NCBI RefSeq assembly: GCF_002102155.1
Contig: NZ_LQOU01000035.1
Span: forward strand, 62,001-126,000
Source: Mycobacterium europaeum
Lineage (GTDB): Bacteria; Actinomycetota; Actinomycetes; Mycobacteriales; Mycobacteriaceae
Direction: 5' to 3'
DNA: 64,000 nt
This document shows, in pieces, positions 26,636-33,399 of this stretch. Each line of letters opens with the position of its first letter. The stretch's first letter is position 1. The position numbers were made by a program, and so were the translations under genes. The notes under the pieces were generated by a model that saw only the letters and a list, made by a program, of their open reading frames with translations, was not told the origin of the DNA and did not search any database.

Positions 26636-27355
26636 TCAGGCGACCGCGGCGCCCACCAGGTGGCCGATCGCGTAGGTGATCGCCAGCGCGAGGCCACCCC
26701 CGATGACGTTGCGCAGCACGGCCGGGACCTTGGGCGCCCCGCCCAAACCGGCCGACACCGCACCGGTGATCACCAGGGCGACGAGTACGGCTGCGACGGT
26801 GACCGGGATCCGCCACGCCGTCGGCGGCGCCAAGATCGCGATCAGCGGCAACAGGGCGCCGACCGCGAACGACAGCGCCGACGACGACGCCGCCTGCCAC
26901 GGGTTGGTCAGCTCCTCGGGATTGATGCCCAGTTCGACCTCGGCATGGGCGAGCAGCGGGTTGTGGTCGGTGAGCTCCTCGGCGACGGTGCGGGCGGTCG
27001 CCGCACTCAGGCCCTTCGCTTCGTACAGGGCGGCAAGCTCGTCCAACTCGGCGGCCGGATCGTCGCGCAGCTCTTGGCGCTCCTTGTGCAACAGCGCCTT
27101 CTCGGTATCACGCTGGGTGCTCACCGACACGTATTCGCCCAGCGCCATGGACACCGCTCCGGCAACCAGTCCGGCGCTGCCGGCGGTCAATATCGGGGCG
27201 CGTTCCATGGTCGCCGCGGCAACGCCGACCACGATGCCCGCCGTGGAGACGATCCCATCGTTGGCGCCCAGCACTCCGGCGCGCAGCCAGTTCAACTTCG
27301 ATGAGACCGAGCCCTGATGCGGTTCGGCAGGATGCGGATGCGACGGGCTCGACAC
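26636..27355 (-). CDS. VIT1/CCC1-family iron/manganese transporter
   Basis: A membrane protein of about 239 residues. Hallmarks are NWLRAGVLGANDGIVSTAGI in helix 1, GAVSMALGEYVSVSTQRDTE in helix 2, a cytosolic acidic/His region (ELTDHNPLLAHAEVELG) and three C-terminal helices. This matches VIT1/CCC1 carriers that move Fe2+ or Mn2+ out of the cytosol. The start is uncertain: a GTG at 27355 is given, and a TTG eight codons upstream is possible. Confidence 0.85.
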   Translation of the reverse strand: MSSPSHPHPAEPHQGSVSSKLNWLRAGVLGANDGIVSTAGIVVGVAAATMERAPILTAGSAGLVAGAVSMALGEYVSVSTQRDTEKALLHKERQELRDDPAAELDELAALYEAKGLSAATARTVAEELTDHNPLLAHAEVELGINPEELTNPWQAASSSALSFAVGALLPLIAILAPPTAWRIPVTVAAVLVALVITGAVSAGLGGAPKVPAVLRNVIGGGLALAITYAIGHLVGAAVA

Positions 27356-27457
27356 GGCCGCAACGATATACGGCGGCAACCCGCCGGGCCAGCATACATA
27401 GCCTTGCCAAAGTGGTGGGGCCTCTCGGCCTCGGCATTTTGCCTGAAGGTCACTCGC

Positions 27458-27483
27458 GTCGAGCCGGCGCGTCGAGCCGGCGC
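27458..27483. repeat. Tandem 13-bp duplication
   Basis: GTCGAGCCGGCGC occurs twice head to tail in the spacer (27380-27671) upstream of the glycine/proline-rich secreted protein. No role is evident; the rest of the spacer shows no further clear signal. Confidence 0.5.
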
Positions 27484-27671
27484 GGGTCGCCGTGGTTTAT
27501 GTCTCGCGGTCCCCGGGCCGGTCGTCCGCCGTCCGCTGCGTCGACACGCCGGTCGGCGCCCCAGAAGTTCTGCATGGGCCGCGCACAGCCGTTGCATAGG
27601 GAAGCTATCTAGGGTCGGTCGGGTAAGGGGGATTCCGAGGAGTTCACCAGCCGATAGACAGGTGAAGGACT

Positions 27672-28259
27672 ATGAACTTTAAGCAATTACTTGGGGGGAT
27701 CACCGTCGCCGGCGCGCTGAGCGCCGCGGCATTGGGTATGGGCGCCGGAGCGGCCAACGCCGCTCCGGGCGGGCCTCCGCCCGGCCCGGCCGGCAGTCAC
27801 GGCGGGCCCGCGCCCGCGGGTATCCATCCACCGAACGCACCCGGTGATCCGGGCGGACCTGGTGGGCCGGGCGGCCCGGGTGGACCTGGCGGACCCGGCG
27901 GCCCGGGTGGGCCCCCCGGCGGCCCCGGCGGTCCGGGCGGACCCGACCATCCCGGTGGGCCCGGCGGCCCGGGTGGTCCCGGCGGACCCGATCACCCGGG
28001 CGGGCCCGGTGGGCCCGGCGGTCCGTGGCACGGAGACCCGCAGCGGGGCTACTTCCGCGGGGCGCCGTGGGGCGACGGGCCGGCGCCTTGGGGACCCGGC
28101 GAACCGCCGCGACCCAACTGGGACAGGCCACTCCCCCCGCCTGGCGGGCAATGGGGATACGGCCCGATCAACTACTGGGGCTACCAGGAGACGCCCGTGT
28201 GGGATCCCGGATTCCACCAATGGGGGTTCTGGTTCTTCGGAGTCTGGATTCCGCTGTAA
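27672..28259 (+). CDS. Glycine/proline-rich secreted protein
   Basis: A 195-residue protein with a signal peptide (MNFKQLLGGITVAGALSAAA, cleavage near GAANA-AP). A low-complexity region follows of GGP/PGG triplets interrupted by DHP units (about residues 58-118). A conserved-looking aromatic C-terminus contains GYGPINYWGYQETPVWDP and WGFWFFGVWIPL. Such mycobacterial proteins sit at the cell surface; no function is established. AGGTGAAGGA lies upstream of the ATG and a strong hairpin follows the stop. Confidence 0.75.
   Translation: MNFKQLLGGITVAGALSAAALGMGAGAANAAPGGPPPGPAGSHGGPAPAGIHPPNAPGDPGGPGGPGGPGGPGGPGGPGGPPGGPGGPGGPDHPGGPGGPGGPGGPDHPGGPGGPGGPWHGDPQRGYFRGAPWGDGPAPWGPGEPPRPNWDRPLPPPGGQWGYGPINYWGYQETPVWDPGFHQWGFWFFGVWIPL
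27846..28025 (+). repeat. GGP/PGG-coding low-complexity repeat
   Basis: Imperfect 9-bp units encoding Gly-Gly-Pro, with a DHPGGP block repeated twice. It is prone to slippage, so length may vary between strains. Confidence 0.75.
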
Positions 28260-28270
28260 ACCAGCAATGA

Positions 28271-28312
28271 GCACGGCGCCCGCTTCGCCACTCGGCGAGG
28301 CGGGCGTCGTGC
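28271..28312 (+). terminator. Strong hairpin terminator
   Basis: A 19-bp stem with a few mismatches (arms starting GCACGGCGCCCGC and ending GCGGGCGTCGTGC) and a 4-base loop, 12 bp after the stop of the secreted-protein gene. No T-tract follows. Confidence 0.65.
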
Positions 28313-28520
28313 TGTCACCCCCCGGCGACAAGTCGAAGCCGTCTGGACGAACCTGCGGGCGTTGCGTCGTTGGGACCTTTGACCTTCGGGCGTGGGCCCT
28401 ACGCCATGCCACAGATGTCGTATGGCCCTCGTTTGATGTGTCTCGATAGCGAAACATCGAGGTCACGGTTTGGGGTGTCGCACCCGCCGGAGTTGAGCGA
28501 TTGACCGAACAGGAGGCGCG

Positions 28521-28847
28521 ATGACCACGCAAGAACTTCGCGTGAGCCCGCTCTACGCGGGGATAGTGGTCACCACCGCGGTGTCGGGAATCTGCGCGTT
28601 GGCCGCGCTTGCCGCCGGCTCGCCACTTCAGTTCGGCGTCGCGCTGGCGCTATTCGGCGCCGGGTGGATTGCCGCCGACTTCATCCAACGCACACTTGAC
28701 CCCGGGCAGCAGCGTTTCACCCGTCGATGCGAAGTCACCGTCGCGCGCCCGGTCCCCGCCTATCAACCCTCTCGCGTCGTGTACGCCGGTCACTGTGAGC
28801 ACTTCTCGCGACCGGCCCCGCGGGTCGTGAGCAAGTTCGCCGCCTGA
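28521..28847 (+). CDS. Small two-helix membrane protein
   Basis: A 108-residue protein with AGGAGGCG before the ATG. It has two hydrophobic helices (LYAGIVVTTAVSGICALAAL and LQFGVALALFGAGWIAADFI) and a basic, soluble C-terminal tail. It is preceded by a region (28313-28520) with no other gene and is convergent with the methyltransferase. No family was recognised. Confidence 0.65.
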   Translation: MTTQELRVSPLYAGIVVTTAVSGICALAALAAGSPLQFGVALALFGAGWIAADFIQRTLDPGQQRFTRRCEVTVARPVPAYQPSRVVYAGHCEHFSRPAPRVVSKFAA

Positions 28848-28854
28848 CGATCGA

Positions 28855-29490
28855 TCAGCTCTTGGTGCCGACCGTAATGAGGTCGGAGATGACCTGTGTC
28901 CACACCGGTCGACGAATGCGATGCTGATCGCTGATCGCAAAACCCGCGCCCTCGAACAACGCGCGCATCTCCCCCGGCGACGCGTTGTGCTGCGGCTTCC
29001 ACCTGTTGACCGAGGGCGCCTGCAGCAACGGTTGCCGGGCGCTCAGGGCCGCGACCGCCACCAACCCGCCCGGCGCCAGCACGCGGTGGAATTCGCGCAG
29101 TGCCGCCGGCTGGTCGAAGAAGTGGAACGCCGAGGTGGTCACCACCGCGTCGAGCGCGCCGTCGTCGAACGGCAGTTGTTCGGCGGGGGCGCGCAGCCAC
29201 TGCACCCGGTCGGTTCTGGCACGGGCGCGGGCGAGCATGCCGTCGGACATGTCGACACCGTAGATCGCGTCGGGCTGCAGCTCGCGGGCAATCCGATCAC
29301 TGAGAATGCCTGTGCCGCAGGCGATATCAGCGACCTTGCGGGCCGCATGAGCGCGTAGCTGCGCGATCACCTCGTCGTGCGGCGGGCGGTATACCCAGCG
29401 CTGGAGGAACGGCAGGTCGTACGCCGGGGCCACCAAGCCCCACAGCCGCGTGACCGCGTCATTGAGCCCTCGCCGGCTCGGTGCCGTCAT
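28855..29490 (-). CDS. Class I SAM-dependent methyltransferase
   Basis: A 211-residue Methyltransf_11-type protein: motif I VADIACGTGILSDRIA, motif II YGVDMSDGM, and LPFDDGALDAVVTTSAFHFF. I chose the ATG overlapping the stop of the upstream methyltransferase (ATGA at 29487-29490); the open frame extends further but into the other gene. The substrate is unknown. The coupled partner suggests two-step methylation or co-regulation. Confidence 0.85.
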   Translation of the reverse strand: MTAPSRRGLNDAVTRLWGLVAPAYDLPFLQRWVYRPPHDEVIAQLRAHAARKVADIACGTGILSDRIARELQPDAIYGVDMSDGMLARARARTDRVQWLRAPAEQLPFDDGALDAVVTTSAFHFFDQPAALREFHRVLAPGGLVAVAALSARQPLLQAPSVNRWKPQHNASPGEMRALFEGAGFAISDQHRIRRPVWTQVISDLITVGTKS

Positions 29491-30419
29491 TTGCCCAGTA
29501 CGGAGCTGTAGTAGATGGTGTCGGCGACCGACACCGAGTCGTTGGTTTGCGGAATCGCGGCAAGCCCGCTGTCGGCCAACAACTCGCTCATCTTGGTGCC
29601 GGCCGTCTGCCACCCCAGGTTCTTCAGGTACTCGGCAACGTCGTTACGCTCACCCTCGAAACCCAGTTCCTCCCAATCCAACTCGAAGCCGTGGTCGCGC
29701 CACTTGGCGGTGGCCCTGCGCATCATCTCCCGCGCCTTGTCGACATCTTGCTGCGGCCGGTCCGGGATCGCTTCGACGGCCAGCCTGCTGCCCTCGGCGC
29801 TCAGCGCGGAGATGTTGTCCAGCAAGCGGTCCTGCGCGTCGGGCGGCAGGTACCCGAAGAGACCTTCCGCGATCCACGCGGTCGGGCGGCTCTTGTCAAA
29901 GCCCGCGTCCGCCAACGCTTTCGGCCAGTCGCGCCGCAAGTCAATGGCGACCGTGCGCAGGTCGGCCCGAGGGGCGGCGCCCAGCCCTGCCAGGGTGGTG
30001 GTCTTGAACTCGATCACCTCCGGCTGGTCGATTTCGAACACGGTCATGTCGGCAGGCCATGGCAGCCGGTAGGCGCGCGCGTCGAGGCCGGACGCCAGGA
30101 TGACGGCCTGACGGATCCCCGCCTGCGCCGCGTCGTGAAAGAAGGTGTCGAAGAACCGGGTGCGGGCGGCCATGGCCGCGGGCATGTGTTCGAGTTTCCA
30201 GCCGGATTCGTGGTCGTCGACGTCGGCGGCGTCGAGGTCGCCGTCGACCCATCGCGTGAAGAAGTCCACGCCGACGGCGCGAACCAGCGGTTCGGCGAAC
30301 CGGTCCTCGATCAGCGGATCGTCGGCCTTGGTCGCGATCGCCCGGGCCGCGGCGACCATGGTGGCCGTCGCGCCCACACTGGTGGCCAAATCCCAGGTGT
30401 CGTTGTCTGTGCGTGGCAT
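29487..30419 (-). CDS. TIGR00027-family S-adenosylmethionine-dependent methyltransferase
   Basis: A 310-residue member of the LCM-like family that is expanded in mycobacteria. Signatures are DTWDLATSVGATATMVAAAR, RTRFFDTFFHDA, QAVILASGLDARAYRLPW, VFEIDQPEVIEFK and PTAWIAEGLFGYLPP. Substrates are unknown for most members. It overlaps the next methyltransferase by 4 bp. A second member lies in the island at 55573-56490. Confidence 0.9.
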   Translation of the reverse strand: MPRTDNDTWDLATSVGATATMVAAARAIATKADDPLIEDRFAEPLVRAVGVDFFTRWVDGDLDAADVDDHESGWKLEHMPAAMAARTRFFDTFFHDAAQAGIRQAVILASGLDARAYRLPWPADMTVFEIDQPEVIEFKTTTLAGLGAAPRADLRTVAIDLRRDWPKALADAGFDKSRPTAWIAEGLFGYLPPDAQDRLLDNISALSAEGSRLAVEAIPDRPQQDVDKAREMMRRATAKWRDHGFELDWEELGFEGERNDVAEYLKNLGWQTAGTKMSELLADSGLAAIPQTNDSVSVADTIYYSSVLGK

Positions 30420-30542
30420 GCGCCGGTTCCCCCTCGGAGTGAAAGCGATACTTAGCCAGTATAACGACCGTCCGGGCTGGATGGTTCCCGGCGATTTGTC
30501 GTGGGCCGCCGCGCGGGGAGAGGGGTTGGGTCGCGCGCGGTC

Positions 30543-30836
30543 CTACGGGCCAGGACCGCCGGGACCGCCGGGTCCACCCGGCCCGCCCAGCCCACCGGGT
30601 CCGCCCAGTCCCCCCGGTTCGCTCGGCCCACCGGGTCCGCCCGGCCCGTTCACGGCGGGGACCGCGGGCACGCATTGATGCAAGTCCACGCTCCACACAA
30701 AGCCCTCGCCGCAATTGGGGTCGGCCCGGCCGATCGCCGGCGCCGAGATCGCGATTGCCGGCAATGCTGTCAAAGCGAGCGCGAAGGCGCCGAATGCCCA
30801 GCCTCGTCGCAGATGCGTCATCGCTGCGATTCTCAT
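30543..30836 (-). CDS. Small glycine/proline-rich secreted protein
   Basis: A 97-residue protein with a signal peptide (RGWAFGAFALALTALPAIAI, cleavage near IGRA-DP). A short cysteine-containing segment follows (DPNCGEGFVWSVDLHQCVP, a likely disulfide), then a GGP/PGG tail like that of the protein at 27672-28259. I chose the ATG at 30836 for its good signal peptide. It is probably exported and surface-associated; the function is unknown. Confidence 0.65.
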   Translation of the reverse strand: MRIAAMTHLRRGWAFGAFALALTALPAIAISAPAIGRADPNCGEGFVWSVDLHQCVPAVPAVNGPGGPGGPSEPGGLGGPGGLGGPGGPGGPGGPGP

Positions 30837-31218
30837 GTCGGTCCCCTCCAGGCCGGCGGTACTCGGCGCGGACCAGTGGCCGACCGCGTGTACATCAATT
30901 TTGCGCCACGTCACCCGGCGGCGGTGCTGTTATTCGGTAACCAGTTCGAAGACCGGGATGACCCGATCCGTGCGCTCCGGTACTCACCGAACCCGGGTGC
31001 TCGCTCGACGACGATACGGTAGACGGAATCGCGCTCGTCGCGCGGCAATTCACGCATGGCGGCCGGCCTGGGGGCTTGTGCATCATCGGTCATCGACCCA
31101 TCCCGGCATGGGTATCCCGCCGGCGAGCGGCTCCACGGTTGACCGTCGCCGGATTCGGGTATCACCTGGCAATCCCATCGGGGGGGATCCGCTTCCGCTG
31201 CGACGAAGTGAGCACGAG
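30837..31218. other. 382-bp spacer with a doubtful small ORF
   Basis: The minus-strand stretch 30911-31093 could encode a 60-residue protein (MTDDAQAPRPAAMRELPRDE, then RDSVYRIVVERAPGFGEYRS). The composition is plausible, but the ribosome site is weak and no family is recognised. Otherwise this is the divergent promoter region between the secreted protein and the YihY-family gene. Confidence 0.35.
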
Positions 31219-32235
31219 ATGGTCGGCTGGCTGGACAGGCTGCAGCGACGAAACCGCACTGCCGGTGTGGTGATCGGCGTCATTTACAAATACCTCGACG
31301 ATCAAGGCGGGTACCTGTCCGCGCTGATCACCTATTACGGCTTCGTGTCGCTGTTCCCGCTCCTGCTGCTGTTGACCACGGGACTCGGCCTGGTCCTGGC
31401 CGGACGCCCCGATCTGCAGGAGCAGGTGCTGCACAGCACCTTGAGGCAATTCCCGGTCATCGGCAGCCAGCTGCATCAGCCCGCGGGGCTCAGCGGAGGC
31501 ACCGTCGCCGTGGTGGTCGGCATTGCGGGAGCGCTCTACGGCGGTCTGGGCGTCGGTCAGGCGGTGCAGAATGCGATGGACTCGGTGTGGGCCGTCCCGC
31601 GGAACAAGCGACCCGACCCGATCCGCTCGCGCCTGCGCAGCTTGATGTTGTTGTTGGTCCTCGGCTCGGCGGCCCTGGCCGCCACCGCCCTGTCCGCGGC
31701 GGGCCAGGCCACCGGGGCGCTGGGCATCTTCGGAAAGATCGGCGTCGCACTGGTTGCCGTGGGGATCAATGCGTTGATTTGCCTGGTGGCGTTTCGGGTG
31801 ACCACCGCGCGGGACCTCACCTATCGCCAGGTGCTGCCGGGAGCGCTTGCGGCAGCAGTGATTTGGCAGATACTGCAGTGGGGCGGTGCCGGATACATTC
31901 GGCACACGGTCAAATCGGCCAGCGCCACCAACAGCGTCTTCGCCTTGGTGCTGGGGCTGCTGGCCTTCCTGTTCCTGGTGTCGTCCACGCTGGTTCTGTG
32001 CGCCGAGATCAACGTCGTTCTCGTGGAACGGCTTTACCCCCGCGCCTTGCTCACTCCATTCACCGATGACGCCGAACTCACACCGGCCGACCGCAAGACC
32101 TACACCAAGAAGGCAAAAGCCGAGCGGGTCAAGGGCTTTCAGCGTGTCAGCGTCCGGTTCGGCGACCTGGCCCGCAAGGCGAGCCGGCCCCGGACGCAGA
32201 CGCCGCCGACCATCCCCAGCCAACCCGCAGGCTAG
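31219..32235 (+). CDS. YihY/BrkB-family inner membrane protein
   Basis: A 338-residue protein with six predicted helices. It has the family features TYYGFVSLFPLLLLLTTGLG, GVGQAVQNAMDSVWAVP, FRVTTARDLTYRQVLPGALA and a conserved LFLVSSTLVLCAEINVVLVE. A Lys-rich cytosolic tail follows. YihY/BrkB proteins are poorly understood; transport roles have been proposed. ATG start chosen after ACGAG; upstream reading frame looks non-coding. It abuts the convergent DUF3072 gene with no gap. Confidence 0.85.
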   Translation: MVGWLDRLQRRNRTAGVVIGVIYKYLDDQGGYLSALITYYGFVSLFPLLLLLTTGLGLVLAGRPDLQEQVLHSTLRQFPVIGSQLHQPAGLSGGTVAVVVGIAGALYGGLGVGQAVQNAMDSVWAVPRNKRPDPIRSRLRSLMLLLVLGSAALAATALSAAGQATGALGIFGKIGVALVAVGINALICLVAFRVTTARDLTYRQVLPGALAAAVIWQILQWGGAGYIRHTVKSASATNSVFALVLGLLAFLFLVSSTLVLCAEINVVLVERLYPRALLTPFTDDAELTPADRKTYTKKAKAERVKGFQRVSVRFGDLARKASRPRTQTPPTIPSQPAG

Positions 32236-32448
32236 TCAGTTGCCGCGGCCCGTCTGCTGCTGCAGCTCGTCGATGAGCTCCGACGCTTGGGCCTTCGTCA
32301 TGTCGTCGGGAACGTCGCGCCCGGCCTCCTGGGCCAGGGTGTGCACGTAGCTACGCTGCGGACCGGTCATCGGCTCGTCGCCGGTCACCCACCGGGACGG
32401 GTCCTTCTCGGGATTTTCGCTGGGCGCCGGCCGGGTGTCGTCAGTCAT
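32236..32448 (-). CDS. DUF3072 small protein
   Basis: A 70-residue soluble protein with the DUF3072 signature TGPQRSYVHTLAQEAGRDVP then TKAQASELIDELQQQTGR, preceded by an acidic, disordered N-terminus. A GGAGG lies about 9 bases before the ATG. This domain often occurs alone in actinobacteria and its function is unknown. Confidence 0.8.
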   Translation of the reverse strand: MTDDTRPAPSENPEKDPSRWVTGDEPMTGPQRSYVHTLAQEAGRDVPDDMTKAQASELIDELQQQTGRGN

Positions 32449-32559
32449 GTCTTCCACCTCCGCGCAGGGGGATAGCCATCGCACATAGGTTCGAAACATG
32501 ACTCGGCGTGTGGCGGACGTCGCAGCCGGCACGCCCCGCGGTTTGGAACAATCGATGCC

Positions 32560-33063
32560 ATGGCGCGTTCCTTCGACATCCTGATCGAATCGCCCGCCAG
32601 CGTGGGGCAGATCCACACGACGTTCGGCCGCGAGGACTACTGGCTGGCCCGCCTTCGAGCCGGCAACGTCCCCACAACCCTGGATTCGCTGGTCGTCGGC
32701 GATGACGGCACGGTGTCCGTCCGCGCCACCCAGCACGTGTCCCGCCAGGTCCTGCCGACGCTCATCGCCAAGGCGGTCCCCGGCGAGCTGAAGATCGTGC
32801 ACAGCGAGACGTGGCGGCCGTCCGGCGACGGCGAGGTGCGCGGGCAGATCAGCGTCGTCAGTTCCGGCGGGGTGGGATCCGGGCGGGCGGAAGCCTGGCT
32901 GGCACCCGCGGGCGACGGCGCCCGCCTGCGCTTCGCCGTGGAGGTGGCGGTCAAAATCCCGCTGGTGGGCCGCAAGCTCGAGAAATCGATGCAAGCCGAC
33001 CTATCCAAGAGCATCCCGGAGCTGCAGCGCTTCACCACCAGCTGGATCGCCGAAAACACCTGA
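32560..33063 (+). CDS. DUF2505 (START/SRPBCC-like) protein
   Basis: A 167-residue protein beginning MARSFDILIESPASVGQIHT, with VSRQVLPTLIAKAVPGELKI, ETWRPSGDGEVRGQI and a C-terminal KSIPELQRFTTSWI. This fits DUF2505, a lipid-binding-like helix-grip fold common in mycobacteria. It could bind a hydrophobic ligand; no function is established. It is convergent with the STAS gene. Confidence 0.8.
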   Translation: MARSFDILIESPASVGQIHTTFGREDYWLARLRAGNVPTTLDSLVVGDDGTVSVRATQHVSRQVLPTLIAKAVPGELKIVHSETWRPSGDGEVRGQISVVSSGGVGSGRAEAWLAPAGDGARLRFAVEVAVKIPLVGRKLEKSMQADLSKSIPELQRFTTSWIAENT

Positions 33064-33081
33064 CCTCGCGGCGACAGCTCG

Positions 33082-33399
33082 TCAGTGTTCCGGTGCCGGC
33101 TCGACGGCGACGAGCTCGGTGAGCCCGCTGATGGTGAGGATGGGCATCAGGATCGGGTGGGCGATGAGGTGGATGCGGTTGGCGTGGGTGAACAAGGCGT
33201 TGATGGCGGCGCTATCCAGGTACTCGACACCGCTGAGGTCGACCGTGAGCGGGCCGCCCGGGGCGGCCTCGCCGGTGGCGGCGGTGAGGGCTTGAACGAA
33301 GGCGTCGATATTGCTCAGATCGATCTCCCCCGCCGCGACCAGCATCAGTTCCCCGTCGCTGCGGCGCGCGGTGTCGAGGGTGAGCGACGTGGGCATCAT
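33082..33399 (-). CDS. STAS-domain anti-sigma-factor antagonist
   Basis: A 105-residue RsbV/SpoIIAA-like protein. The strand-helix pattern includes GEIDLSNIDAFVQAL and the phosphorylation motif SGVEYLDSAAINALF, where S63 is the residue expected to be phosphorylated by the cognate kinase. Its ATG overlaps the stop of the SpoIIE/HATPase gene. That protein carries the matching kinase-like and phosphatase domains, forming a partner-switching pair controlling an alternative sigma factor that is not encoded nearby. Confidence 0.88.
   Translation of the reverse strand: MMPTSLTLDTARRSDGELMLVAAGEIDLSNIDAFVQALTAATGEAAPGGPLTVDLSGVEYLDSAAINALFTHANRIHLIAHPILMPILTISGLTELVAVEPAPEH

Noticed and set aside
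27846..28025. Possible CRISPR-like or direct-repeat array
   Set aside because: The repeats are in-frame Gly-Gly-Pro codons without spacers of constant length.
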